This document shows, piece by piece, positions 46,601 to 60,400 of a stretch of DNA of 64,000 nt (the first letter of the stretch is position 1; the number at the start of each line of letters is the position of its first letter). Both the position numbers and the translations under genes were made by a program. The stretch lies in assembly GCF_048771995.1 (NCBI RefSeq), contig NC_133032.1:21677501-21741500 (forward strand), given 5' to 3'. Below the pieces are notes generated by a model. It worked only from the letters and a program-made list of their open reading frames with translations. It made no database searches and was not told the DNA's origin. The stretch comes from Taeniopygia guttata (Eukaryota; Chordata; Aves; Passeriformes; Estrildidae).

Positions 46601-49600
46601 CAAATACCAGGGGGAAAAACTGACATCTTATCATATAAACAGTTTATCATGTTTTGCCAATGCCCTCATTCTGGCCCTGGTCCTGCAAAGGCAGGAATAC
46701 ACATCAGGGCTCATGCAAGCAGTTGGCTTCTGTGAAGCTGGTATGGTGAATAAAGCACTGTTACTAGCAAGGAAGCAGAGTGGCTAATGCTCTAGCAACA
46801 GAAAAGTCACAACACTTAGTCCTGTTTGCAGCCATAACATTCCACAAATTCATAATTCAGAGGTGTTTTGTTGGAGCAGTGCTGTTACATGACCTGTCTT
46901 CCTTCTACATAACAAAATAAGTCCTTTTGACTTCTGAAATCATGGACACTTTAACAGATCTTAAAACTGATCTTGATTCTCTACTGAATTTCCAGGGATC
47001 AGGTTTTGCATATTGTGCCAGAAACACTTCAGCAAGTCCAGCATCTTCAACTTCTTTGCAGTACTTTAATGGTAAGTAAAAATAACCACGTGCCAAACAA
47101 GAAGAGTGGGATCTTGGGCTGTAAAACAGATATGCATGTAGCTTATGATAGGAATGAAGGTTAAAGTAAACTAGAAAAAGTTTTTTTTAATTTTTTTTGT
47201 CTTAGTGTAGTGTGGAATTGCCCTTCTACTATCTGAAGGAATTTATGTGAAGATGTTAGCTTCTTTGCACAGCTCTGTGAAAATGCTGCTCCTTATCAGT
47301 GGTGCCTGAGTCAATAAAAGAACTTAGTTTGTGCTGTGTGCTCTATGAACAGATGACTGGAGCATTACCAGGACAATTTGAAGGAAAACTTCTTTCATTT
47401 GTTGATATGCAACTACTCTACTGTAGTTCTCATTCTGAAAGCAGAAGTTCATTTGTGCATTTCTTTTTTCTCTGCATAGCTGGATTTGTGGAAACCCCTG
47501 CTGCCTGAAGACATCAGGGCTGGTGAAGACCTGCACATAAGGGTTCCAGCCTCTCTGGTGCAGGAGGTGAAAGACAGCTTAGATCAGCATATGATCTCTT
47601 ACAGGTATAATCTAATACCTTGATGGGGAAAGCTGGCTGTGATAATCTTCCTTGCTATCAGAAAAGGACCAAACCCTATCTGATAAACAGTCAGCTAGTA
47701 CTGGCAATAGGACCCAACCTTTGTTCCAAATGCCTCCAACTTACCTTGACCAGCCAAACACAGAGATGCTGTATGAACCTTTAAAAACCCATTCCCCTCT
47801 GCCCTCTGTATTTACCTTCCACCTAGCCTGGACTGTGCTTCTGGAGCCCAGTCTGTCTTGTTTCCTGCTGTAGCCTTCTCAGCAGTCACTGAGAGGATGT
47901 CACTTGGATATATGACTCAATTTTTTAGTCTGAACTCAAGAGGCCAAACTTGGTGTAACCACTACTTATAAGAGCACACTTTGCTCTTGGAAAGCATGGA
48001 TATCTGAATGGAGGGTCCTTCCACTTCTGGAGAACCCAAAGGTTTAATTGGTGTCACTGCAGGGAAACAGTCTCTAGCTCTCCTTTTCCCTTTCCTGCCT
48101 CTTGTTACTCTTCTGGTGTGGAGAAGAGGGCTTTCAAAGTGAATATTCAGACACTTCCTTCAAAACTTCATTTTTCTATCCCTATCTCCTTCAGCAGGCT
48201 GGTGAGATTTTCTTGGCACCTTTCAGCCAAAGAGAGACATCCCAGCTTGGGACAAAGATCCCAGTGGCAGGTGGGCACTATGCACACAACTGGAAGACAC
48301 AACCTGCAAATGTCCCACAATGTTTTATCTCACCTACGCAGCCACATCTTCCCTTACTTACAACCAGAAGATCTAATCCAGATACAAAGAGTGTTTATAA
48401 AGGAAAATGGGATTAAATAAGATCTATTCCTCACACAGTCTTGTTCCCATTTGGAACTGACTTTTTCAGGTGACCAGTAGCTAATTTAATTTAGTTGTAT
48501 TTAACATAAATAACCTTGTAGTCATTCAGGGCTGATGATAAATGGCCTATGGACATACACTGACATTTATCAATCAAAGATGAGTTTAAGGAGGATTGGT
48601 GTCACGTCAAAGCTGTTTTGAGTTAAAGCTGATCTTGACATCCTGCACCTTGCCTGACAAGTTCCTTTAGTAAGTGTGATGCCCTGACAACCAGAGATGA
48701 AGAAATATGAGGTTGGAGCCAGTACAAATTATCTAGCATGATGTTTGGATATTCAGTATGCAGACAACATTCCAGAAGATATTTAACTACTATTTTTGTG
48801 TCAAGTTTCTTCATTTTCTAATGGTTTCAGCTGATTCTAGTGGACATTTAAATACTAAACTGAAGTTAGCATCTCAACTTTGTTTTCCCTTGGCCAGAAC
48901 AGTATCTACCATACATGGGTTCTAAAGAAAGAGAGGAGTCATTATTAGCCATGATGAAAATTTTGGGTATGTATTGTAAAAAGTCTGAGATGAGTACAAC
49001 AATAATAGAGTCAAAGTTCCTATAACAGATTCAAAGCAGGGACCACCCTTTAGAAGGCAGTTGGCATGCAGGGAAGGTAACATGACAGTCAGGTATATAA
49101 TGATAGAGACATAAATGACAAGCTATAATAAGGACATCAATATTCCAACTGTGTCAGACTCTGTGGTTTCGATTCTCCAGAGTACTGATAAGGTATTTTG
49201 TGTGTGTGGTTTCACTTCATGGAAATTTTCACTGCCTGAATTTTAGTTTGAAGTTTAGATGTGAATAAACATCAAAGCTCAGACTGAAAGTCAGCTGTAA
49301 CTATCATTGAAAGTTTCTTATATGCAGTTTCCTGAAATGCTTATAAGTGCCACTGTCAGCAGAAAAGCCTGTTAGCACTTCCAGCATTTGAGATCAACAG
49401 TGTTGGAGCTACCTTTGCAATTGTCTTATCGCAAGCATTTACAATGAGCACAGATTTGCAGCCCTTACAAGGGGCTGATTGCAGTGAAAAAGAACAGCCT
49501 CTCATCCAAAGTCCACTGAAGCCAAGGAAAAGGTTTTATTGACTCCCTGAATCGTGGAATCATGCCTGTGTTATACTAGTTTCTGAGCTATTTTGTAGCT

Positions 49601-52600
49601 AAAAAGCAAAAAGAGCTATTTGAAGGAAATAAAGGGTTTATGATGATTTTTGCAAATTGCAATGAATATTTCTGTGAAATCTTTGCAAATTCAAAATGTC
49701 TCAATAAAATACAATAAAACCTAATCTCAAATTTTTCTCTTTCACTTCCTTTTCCCAAAGGTGGTATTTTTGTATTTTGCTCAAAAACAGTGAAGAAAAT
49801 AAAATCTTGAACGTTTTTCCTTGGTATAAAATTGACAACTTTAAAAATTTGATAAAAATTATTATTGTTAAAACCCTGTGTACTTAGAACAGTACTTTCA
49901 ACTTTGCTTTACATGAAAGTAACTGTAATGCTGATGGTGATGATCTTGCCAGGCAAATTGCAACACAGGAGTTTAAATCTTTTTGTTTGCTGATGTAAAC
50001 AATGAGCCCACCATTAAGAGTTCTGCAGCAACTGTTTGGGATTGTTTTCTATCTTCCCTTTTCCCATCCTTCAGAGTCCTAATACCTGATGTGCAGAAAC
50101 TTGTGGATCAGAGCATGCCAAGAGAGAGGAAAAGCCACAGACAGGTCTCAGGAGGTTATGTCTACACTGAATACCATCCAATGGAAGAGGTAAAGAAGAA
50201 ACTAAGTCTGCTTGTGTACTTTGTTGTTTTCTGTTCTGTAAATGCCACAGCAGGCAGCTCTGTGTTTGCAGAAAGCTCAGATGAAGTCAGTGGACCTCAT
50301 TCTGACTTTCTTCTTTAAAGAATTAGTCCATACTCTTTGACTAGAATCCTAGCCTGGTTGAATTAAATATGGATTTGCCATTGATTTTGATTAAATCTGC
50401 AATTCTTCACTGAAAGTAATATAAATGCTCTGTGCAAAGCAGCTGCACTGTTTTGCAGATAATATTCTGTTCATTTGGCTGGTTTGCTACCTTTCTACCC
50501 TGTCATTCTTTATCTCTAGTATTTATTAATTTAAGTCCCAGTTTGTTTGGTGCTGAGCCAATTGTGACGTGCAATGACTATTGTGGTGTCTGGAATCCCC
50601 ATGGGGAAGAAGAGGTGAACAGTGGGAGATCTGTAGAAAGAAGTAATTTAAGGGCAGGGTTTTGACACTTTAGGGGAAAACAATGTCTTAGGGGTGGGCA
50701 TTGAGGACTTCTTGGTGCCATATTTCAAACACCAGTTAGCAAACCTGGACAAAAGCAGGGTATGGTGGCAATTCTTTCTCCTAGCTGCATAATAAAAACG
50801 AGAGAACGAAGTCTACTCTCATGCAGGCTGTGCTTGAGCTACCCATTGAGGATGACTGCTGCTGACTCAGATGTGGAAAATCAGTGCTGAGAGGGAAGAG
50901 GCTGTAATACTGTTTTGAAGAGTTGATGGTGTGGCTTCTTGTCTGGTGAGCTCAACAGGAAGATGCCCAATAGGATGGGCATGTTGAATGAGATCCAGAA
51001 TGGAGTATCCGTGTCACATTGCAGCAATGTTCTCTTTTAACACCCAGTGAGATACAACCATGCCTTTGCACACTTTTCATGCCTGTAAGGAACATCACAG
51101 ACTGAAATAAACTCTGAGGAAATTGTTGCTTTTCTAAACAAAAGAAAATACTTTAATCTGGCAATAGAAGTGGGAAAGAGAAGGAAACTTCCACTTTGGA
51201 CAAGAATTCTTTGTAACTATTTCAGATTTATCAATGGATGACTCAGATCCAGAAGAACAACAGTGAACTGGTGACTCAGCACTTCCTGGGGAAGACATCT
51301 GAGAATCGAACAATGTATTACCTACAGGTAAGGGAGGAAATTTCCCTTAATAGTAAAACATAACTTAACAAAAAAAAAGAGAAAAGTACTCAGGAGAAGA
51401 CAGGATTCAGATGTTTCCAAAGATAGCATTCATCCCAATTCATTGAAATAACAGGAGACGGTTTTACTCCTCTGCATTATGGTAAGATTTGCCAACTTTC
51501 ACAGACACTATCATTATGAGTTTGCTATTGCTATAATGTACTGAAAACAACAAATTTAACTGCAGCCTTGTTTAGAAATACAAATCAAGCTGAGACTAGC
51601 TTGGCAACAGCTGTGTGTGAGGATAAAGACTTTTAGTTTGTTATTTTTATTACTTTTTACAGCAGATAGCCTTTGTGCTAGCAGTATTCCATGACTTTTT
51701 TATTGGACACACTAGCAAAAACCATAGTCTTAATATTTGGATTAGTTATTGCCTAATCTGTTCCTATCACTCCCTTCTAAAAACAAAAAATTAAAAAATC
51801 TTCAACTAAGAGCAACCACTCCTGTGAATGATGAATACAAATGAAAAAGGTAAAAAAGAAACTGTTCTATTAACTGTTCTATTGACACTTCTGCTCAATA
51901 GACACTCTAAAACTCATGCCTGGTAATGCTATAAAGATAGGTTTATAGGGAAAAAGAGCTTGTCATAAAGATGTCTGTAATAATAGTAATAATAATCTCA
52001 GATGGCTCAACAGCATATCATGGCACATCCTTTACTTTTTTGTATTACATTAAGCTATTTTATTGTAATATAACAGTTTTTAAATTATCACATTTACATT
52101 CTCTTAGATCAGCCAACCATCAAATAAAACCAAAAAGATAATTTGGATGGATTGTGGGATTCACGCCAGAGAATGGATCTCTCCAGCCTTCTGTCAGTGG
52201 TTTGTGAAAGAAGTGAGTCCTTACTCTTCCATTTAAATAATAAGTAAACCATATCACTTTGGATGCTTCAGTTCTCTTTCCTATGGTGGTACCAAGTATT
52301 ATGCTTTTCTGTTAAAATATTATTTGCAAAATTAGTGTATAGCACATATCTATGGAGACCAAAGTCCAAATCATGGTTTGAGATATGGGATGATATTATT
52401 TAGTGTGCCAGTTCCTCTGCCTGAATGTTTCCAAAGCCTTCCAAAACTTGGTATCAACCTCTCCTTTTCTCACAGTGGCTGTTGGATCAAGCCTCTCTAT
52501 CAAAAAGTCACAGTCCTCCTGAAATAAAGAAACCCTAATCTAGGATACAGCAATGTTCCATGTGTATAGAAAAAGTACCTGGCACACTGCGGATCAAGTA

Positions 52601-55600
52601 GATGTTGGGTACCATGGTGATATCCAGGAGTGAGTGATCATCTGATGATAGTTCTAAATTCTCTGCTCAGTGCTCTGTATTTTTTCTTTTCAGATTCTTC
52701 AAAATTACAAAACTGACCCAAAGATAAGCAGATTTCTGCAGAATTTGGACCTTTATGTCTTGCCAGTCCTTAATATTGATGGCTACATCTATTCCTGGGA
52801 AGAAGTAAGTAGTGAAAAATCCAAGAACTAGACTGAAAGTTAGATGTGCCCAGCATGTTTTGTTACTTGTAGACAGGGCCATAGCAATTATACTTAAACA
52901 GAAAGCAGTGATACTCACATAAATCCTCTCATGGCAGAGAGATTTTGTTTCTTCTGGCAAATCAGTGATCACTTGAGATTGCAGAGCTAAATATTACTAG
53001 CAATTGTCATGAGACTTGGGAAGACAAAACCACAAGATCAATTGGTTTTGGGTTTCTGGGGATGGGATTACTTCTTTAATAATGGCTCAAGGCCTGGTTG
53101 ATGGACTTAAGTATGTCTGGAAGAGTTATTTGTTCTTTATAAAAGATGTCAAGTAGCAGACTAGTCTTAGAAACTTTGCACAGCACAGGAAAATATCAGG
53201 CTATTTGGTTATGAAAGAGGTGTGCCCTCACAAGTAATCTTCCTTTTCTGACATGGAGAATAATGCAAAATGTTGATCTTCAGCCACTATCACCACGCTT
53301 TTAAGCCCCTGTGCCCAGCTGAAGCACCTTTTAATGCAGGACCTTTAGATGGCCTGTGGTACCACCATGTGGATCAGCCTGTCTCCCAGCTTGCTCCCTG
53401 GCAGGTGTGGGTCATACCGAACACTGCACTTGGATGCACAGGTAATTCAGCTGGGAAGATCATACAGGCAGTGCAGTGAGGTCTGCACAGAACCTGTATG
53501 AGGTCTGCAACAGAACCTGTATAGCCATGACTATAGCAGGGAACCAGGGAACACTAGCAAGATTAGCTGACAAAAAATAATTAATCTTCATGAATCTGAA
53601 ACATACTATCGTCTCTTATCCCTCACAATGCCAAGTCTTGCTTAGGAGTGCCACACTGCACAGAAGCAGTTGAGTACTACAGCAAAAGCATACTGGGGAA
53701 AAAAAGGGTCAGGAGGCTTATTTCAGGGTGCCCACAGGTGTGTGGCTGATGACAGCCTGGCTAGTAGTAGATGAATTGTTCTGTCACTGAGCTTTATCAC
53801 CCTTGCACACGGAGTTGTGCTCTTATAATACCAGGGTTAGTTAGAATGCAGAGGTCCAAAAAAAAGGGTGTCTACACCATATAATCACTGGTCCATATGG
53901 ATCACTGAGTTTTTATTATGTAACAGAAGTTACTTTTCTTCAGGATCGTTTGTGGAGGAAAAGCCGTTCTCCATATGAGAATGGCACCTGCTATGGCACA
54001 GATCTGAACCGAAACTTCAATTCATCCTGGGGCAGTAAGTTTGAAGTATTTCAGATCATGAACACAAAAGTCAAGCAAGAGTAATAAGTAGTTTCTGAAA
54101 TAAAATGTAGTCCTATAAGAAAGGAATATTCATCTTGTTGTCATCAAGGCATATGTAAAAATAAAATCCTGGTTTGTCAAAATATTAACTCGCTGACTTT
54201 CAACCAGCATTTATTTTTGTGAGCAGAAAATTTCTCTTATCCAACTATGCCTCTAACTCACTGCAGGAGTAAGCATCAGCTCTAGGCAGGAATGTTAAGA
54301 GTTAGTCACTTAACAGCCAGCATTTACATTTGCCATGAATTTCAAGGAGCCTCCAAAGCTTCCCTGGCGTGTGGTACACTGTGCTGGTGTCAGAGTGTTT
54401 TCATTGCAGCCATCCTGTAAATGTCCAATAAATATTTCAGTCTCGCAGCAAATTTTAGTTGCTACCTACTGAGTGTAATGCTAAAGTCCCACTGAGCTGT
54501 CTAGTCCCCTGCCCACATAAACACATGCCTTAACACTCCAAGGTAAATTTTCCAGCTCCCTCAGAACTGGTGTTCTACGTTTCTCCATTGATTCAGTGTT
54601 TGTATTCCTCCCCAGGTGTTGGTGTATCCTTTAACTGCAGCAGTGATGTCTTCTGTGGATCTGGACCAGAATCAGAGCCTGAGACAAGAGCTGTGGCTCA
54701 GTTTATCAAAAGCAAGAAGAGTGACATTTTGTGCTATTTAACAATTCACTCCTATGGACAGCTCATCCTCACCCCATATGGTTCCACAACTAAACCTCCA
54801 AGTAACAATGAAGAACTGGTAGGGCAAAACATTTATCTTCTACCTTTGTAGAGAGAAAGTACAGGGAGTAGCACATGATGCAACTTTACTTGCACTTTTG
54901 CCTTTCCTTCAGAGGAGCTGGGTTCGTTCAGGGACTTGGCTTGAACAGAGTTACTGCTTCACTGTTCAGCATCAGTAAGGTTTATTTGCCTCAGAAATTC
55001 TAATTCTTCATCTTGAATCGGGAAAACTGAACTACTACAGATAGGGTTAATTCGAAGCAAGGTAAGTGGAGAAGAGCACTAACTTTTGCTGCATACAAGA
55101 ATGAATTTACACTTTAGGATGCCAGCGCATTATACACATATAGTTATCATTATCGTGTCCTGAAAGGGTATTGCAAACATGCTCAGAAAAATGGGAGTAA
55201 AGTACCTATATCTTGGGCTTCTTCCCTCAGTTTCTGAGTGTTCTGATTTAAGTTCACTTTTGTGTGTATTTATGAAGAGTGCAGTAGATGAAACACTAGT
55301 CAAGAGCATGAGGAATTTAGGTTTGGACTTCATATGAGTCATTGGAGAAGTAATTTATTTTGTCTATGGATCAGTTTCTAAGGATGGTGGGATACAGAGT
55401 CTATGGCAATAAAACAAGTAAGAGGTCAATCACTGCTGTAGTCAGTACCAGTGTGTTATATAGCATAGACTCTAAATTCTCCAAAATACAGGCTCTAGCT
55501 TTACAGTAAAGCAAATAGATCTCTGCCTAGTACCAGAGTAATCTTTAAAATTTAAGTTTAATATGCATTAAAAAGAATCAAGAACATTTTGTTCAAATAT

Positions 55601-57288
55601 TTCTAATGGGTTCCTTAAAGACCTTAAAGCTGATAATATGTAAATGTAAAGCTGAAAGAGACAAAAATTTTGGTCCACTCAAAATAATTGCCAAGGGTAC
55701 TTCCACTGATGCCAAGTTCCTATTTTGAATTTCCAGATGCAAGTTGCAAAGGAAGCAGCTGCTGCATTGACAGGAAAGTATGGGACCAGCTACAGAGTAG
55801 GATCAACTGCTTTAATTTTATGTAAGTTTTTTTATGTTTCCCTTTGACTGCTCTGTGTTTCAAATAATTGTGTCACATGCATCAGCAAGTACTGTTTTGC
55901 TGAGTTCCTACTTTGAGTAATATTTAAAGGGCTGGTTTGGTGCAACATGTCAGCAGCAGTCATTTGAATACAAGATAACTCTCTAAGTTATAAAGCTGAC
56001 TGCAGGAACGGATGAAGCATTGATCAGAAGGTAGTTCCTACATGGATTCCTCACAGATCCATCACAGGGGACAGAAGGAGATTGGTGATAAATCATCCTG
56101 ACCCTGCTGAAGTCAGCAGCAAAACTCCTATTTGTCTTCACAGGAATCAAGCAAAAATTAAAATCCCAATCAGGTCTACAGTTACTTCATCAGACATTAT
56201 CACATGGCAGCTGCTTGCAATTCTGTGTGAAATATATTGGTTTCAGGCCTGCTCCTAATAGACTGGATGGCCACATCACAAACATATCATAGCTAATATG
56301 AGTTGACAGCCTTTACAAAGAGGATTGAGGGCCCTAGAGACTGCCTAGTAAACCCAATATTTTCCCAGTAAGCAATAAGTCACGCTAGTCAGTGAGAACA
56401 GTAAGTAGTTGGCTCCAGAACCCATGTGGTTTGCATATTCCAGTGGCTGTCTCTGCCAGTCCCCAAGTGCCAGTCCCAGAAGCACAGACTGCATGAGCAA
56501 TGCAGTGTAAGTGTAATGCAACTTGCCTAGGGCTGCATTTTGCCAGGGTTTGTACTTACACTGAATCGGTAAGAAAACAATCCACGAGGAAGATGAACAG
56601 AGATACAGGGAGAAGCCAGAAATGTTTCAGATTTGATCAAAATTATGCTTTTAAAAAATTATATATAAATTCTAGTCAGTATCCGTGTAGGAAATGAAGT
56701 ACAAGAACACGTAAATGTCCAATTCATCTTGTACCCCACACTAGTCACAGTAAAATGCTAAAAACACAGAATCCCTGAAACTCATATCTTGTTATTGTAC
56801 AGTAACATCTTATGAAGAACTGTGTCACTTAGGAAACTCCATATACTTTTAGTACAGCTAAGAATTACAGCACCTAGAAACTGTTCTCTGTGTCACAGTG
56901 ACATACAGTTACTGCTTAGTTCAGGGATTCTAGTATAAACTTGTATTAACTCTAACAAGAAGTATTTTTAAAGAACCATGCTTAATACAAATATCTCCGC
57001 TCTATTTTTAAATTCACAGACAGTAACTCAGGCTCTTCACGGGACTGGGCCCACACAATTGGCATTCCGCTCTCCTACACATTTGAACTGCGAGACACGG
57101 GCACTCATGGATTCATTCTCCCTGCTAACCAAATCCAGCCCACGTGTGAGGAGACTATGTTGGCTGTGACAACAATCATAGACTATGTTGATAAGAAGTA
57201 CTTCCCAAATGGACATGTGGTGCTGACCTCCAGCAGCTTGGGCCTGAGCCTTTGTCTGAGTATTGTACTTACATGGTCTGTTTCTTGA
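43663..57288 (+). CDS. CPO: CPO, carboxypeptidase O, complete, with full propeptide and GPI-type tail
   Basis: CPO is an M14A zinc carboxypeptidase of the gut brush border that removes C-terminal acidic residues (family knowledge). Eleven exons: 43663-43751, 46996-47071, 47480-47604, 50075-50189, 51226-51327, 52108-52212, 52694-52804, 53944-54034, 54616-54818, 55737-55821 and 57020-57288. All junctions are GT-AG and in phase; 1371 bases, 456 aa. Residues 1-23 form a signal peptide ([16 protein letters not shown]). Residues 31-135 include a propeptide ([35 protein letters not shown]) with a basic site PRERK at 112-116. The zinc ligands are H188, E191 (GIHAREW) and H316 (IHSYGQL). R246, N263, R264, Y368 and catalytic E390 (FELRD) are present. 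R375, at CPA position 255, is the CPO hallmark for acidic substrates. The C-terminus ([16 protein letters not shown]) is a hydrophobic GPI-anchor signal. All catalytic residues are intact. Confidence 0.96.
44187..44262. repeat. A/C-rich low-complexity tract in CPO intron 1
   Basis: A poly(A) run grading into A/C-rich sequence ('aaccccaaaaacaaacaaac', 'ccaaccaaaaaaaacaaaac'). It mirrors the T/G-rich tract at 42097-42184 on the other side of exon 1. It may be a degraded retroposon tail, but no element body is recognised. Confidence 0.8.
45511..45552. repeat. Two 16-bp direct repeats with nested inverted repeat in CPO intron 1
   Basis: catgactgttgtacca occurs at 45511-45526 and again at 45537-45552, period 26. 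Between them 'gtacaaca' is the reverse complement of the inner 'tgttgtac', so the unit can also fold. It looks like a local duplication. Confidence 0.85.
53477..53521. repeat. 22/23-bp tandem duplication in CPO intron
   Basis: tgaggtctgcacagaacctg (53477 on) is repeated from 53499 with one inserted base. Both copies end in 'ta'. It lies in the intron between exons 52694-52804 and 53944-54034. Confidence 0.9.
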
Positions 57289-57344
57289 AAACAGCTTAGA
57301 GAACGCAGCAAGAGACTCACATGAAAATATAATGCCCCCTCAAA

Positions 57345-57414
57345 AATAAAAAGTTACATCAGCAAAGGAATTTAATGTCAAGTATGTCAATAAAGGCTCA
57401 TCCCATAAAATAAA
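57345..57414 (+). terminator. CPO: CPO poly(A) signals
   Basis: Three AATAAA hexamers follow the stop codon, at 57345-57350, 57389-57394 and 57409-57414. The last is followed by GT-rich DNA ('gtgtggtttgatag'), a plausible downstream element. The 3' UTR would be about 80-160 bases. Confidence 0.6.
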
Positions 57415-60400
57415 AGGACGTGTGGTTTGATAGCTATGTTTTTGGGAAGAAGGAAAAGATAAAGAGCTGTGGCAATTTCCCAAGCTTCACTTGCTGGATA
57501 TGCTTAGTCTTTAAGTGACCTTAAAACATCAACTTATGACACCTACCCATAGGGACAGAGCTCTATCACTCCCTGGTTCTTTGAAGCATGTTTTTAGGGG
57601 CTCACCTGGGCCTGTGTAGCCCTTCTGTCAGCCACAGTCCTGATCTGTCACAATTTTCCTCACTGCCTGAACCCACTGACTTCTGTGTGTTGCTGGCCTC
57701 AGCAGGATACCTGTGAGACTTAAAAGTCCTCAAATCCCACTACAAAAAATTGGATGGCTTTCTTGTCCTCCATTTTGCTTCCCTAATCTGCCACATTGAG
57801 ATTCACTAGAAAATACAGGGCCTCAAAAGTTGGTGAAATGTCATGACCAGGAAACCATCTACAACAGCCTGAAGCAAGTTGAAGAGTTGAATTGGTGCAA
57901 GCATGTAGCAAGAGAGAAGAGGTATGGCCCTTAGATGTGGTCAGATTACTGAAGATAGAAGGTGCCTAGATACTCCAAAAATTTGAAAGTCAAAGGGAAA
58001 AGAAAGATAAGGATGGGCTGCTATTCCTACAGAGCAGACCAGAAAATTATTTATTGCATTTTCAACTTCCAAAATTGACTGGTGGTGACAATTATCCTCT
58101 TTAACTTAGACTCCTAAGGGATTTTATTAAAGTTTTTACATAAAGGAAGTCTATTTACAAAGAGGTTTCTTTCTTACCAGCCACCTTAATCCTTTGGAGC
58201 TGACTGTACAGAAGGGGGTCCCATTGTTGGCTCCCCATCATTTGGGAGAGCCTGCAACCTTCAGGGATTTGCCTGGGATCCTCATGCAAAACTTGAAGCT
58301 CAGTGGAGTGCCAGAGGAAAGGAAATATCTCAGCCCATTGAGTAGGGACTCTCCAATTGAGCCAGTCAAAAGGGAATGCCAAGGTAAGAATTCCTGTGTT
58401 GTTACAGCCTTACAGCCAACGCCAGAGGGTGCAGGGCATTCACTGAAATAGGGAAGGCCTATTTTAACCTGTACTCTACTTTTGAATCCAGGAGTCCCAC
58501 ATTCTAGAAATATGTCCACCAGGCTTGGCTACTACAGATAACAGATAGTTTTGTAGTGATAGAAAATTAAGAATCCAGGGAATAGGAAAGAAAAAAAAAA
58601 AAAAAACCACAAATGTCTGATTTTCTTAGCAAATGTCAAGATTGTGCTTGAAAATTGAAAGTGTGCTAACCAGAGATTTTTCAACAAAATATTTCCAGCT
58701 TTGGGGAAGAGAATACTGTCCAACTCTCTTCCAATGTTCCCAAGAGAAGAATGTGTATCACTTCACTATGGTACAATAAAAAAAAGATACAACTTTGCAG
58801 TCACTGTTTCCAAAAGCACATCCTATTGTCATTTTGTGTGTATTATTAGTTGACCAGTCAGCTCCTGTGTTCATCGTCCACAGATTATTACCAATTGGTG
58901 TAACTAAATCTGCCTAACTCCTGCAGGTTCCCTAGAGCATTGCACTTCCACACCCACCACTCATTCACAGTCAGACCCGTCTGTTGCTGGATGCTGGAAC
59001 AGGTGTCACTAATTAGCACCACTCCCCACAGAAGCTGCATTTCCTAAACTTCTGTTTAGTTTAGGATGTGACTTGTAAGTCTTTATATTTGTATGTGTAT
59101 ATTCTGTCTTTGGAACTGTAAGAAACCAAACAAGTCCATCTGGCCCATGACTGTGAGCAATCTTTAAGCAAGTGAGGTTTGACCACGAGTGTTCCGTAGC
59201 CATTTGCTGCAGTGAAGCTCCCCGGTGCCACCAGCAGCAGATGGCAGTGCCCTCTGGGAAACAACGCTCACGTTCTGACCTTGCCACAGTCAACCCAAGC
59301 CTGGGCTGCCACCAAACGCTTTCCAAACCTAACTCATGACTACACTGGTAGAATAATGCTGCCAATCAGGGCTTCTTTTCTGGATTCAGAGACATTGTAC
59401 AGCTTCTATGCCTACAGCCAGAGAGGAAGTGAGACAGTTTTGCTGATTGTGGGCATCTTTTGATAGAAATGTTTATCACTAAAAGATACAATCAGGTGTG
59501 TCCTAAAGTTAATTAGCAAGCTTTTGTGGAATGGCTCAGTCACTCTCTAGCTCTTCTTGTAATAACATGCATTAGGCATGGGAGGATAACCCTTGAGCAT
59601 GCACTGAGGCAAGAGGATATGAGGGGGATTTTACCTCCAGCATCACCAGCATTCAATAATTATAGAAGCGGAAGGGAAGCCTTTGCCAGAAAAAAAAAAA
59701 ATGGCAATGATCATTACCTAAAAGAATGTCTGCTGATTATGCCTGGGTGTACAACTCCTTGGATCTGTTAGCAATGGTTCGCACCCCTTTGCACAGGGAA
59801 ACCACAAATGAATTGTGTTGTGTAGAAGCAGCACCTTGCCCCTAGTGCCACCGCAGAACAGAAATCCTGCAGGAGTGCTCACAGCCTCTCTTAGGAACTA
59901 TCATTGCACAAGCAAGGCACAATCACTAAAAGGCCAAAGCTGCAGCAAACAGAGCTTTAAAAATCTTACACAGGCTCTATATTTCACATAACCTCCCAGT
60001 TTGCTGACTTCTCTATCTGTTGAGCTTGTACAAGAGTGACATGTATGGCTGACAAAAATCACTCCAGAGATAGTGCATTTTAGCAACCATGTTTTTCAAT
60101 GGAAAATTTTTAAGAAAAATGTAGTGTGAATGTCTCTGGTGAAACTCCTCTTACTTCACAAATCCTGGCTTTCTCTCTCCTGCATTCCTTTGTTGCCTTC
60201 TCTGGCCTTTGAGAGTTTTGCTTTATGATGAAGTATGGCAAGAGTTGCATTCTGGTTTCTTGTATATTAGCAGACCCACTGCATTATTCTACTGAGACTA
60301 TAGTGGGACTTTAGATTCACTCATGTAAACACATGCAAAACAAAAAGTTGTCATGAAAAACTAGAAAATCCGTCCATTCATTGTCATTTGTCCCCAGTGA

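Noticed and set aside
46905-47096. 63-codon minus-strand open frame
   Set aside because: Antisense shadow of CPO exon 46996-47071.
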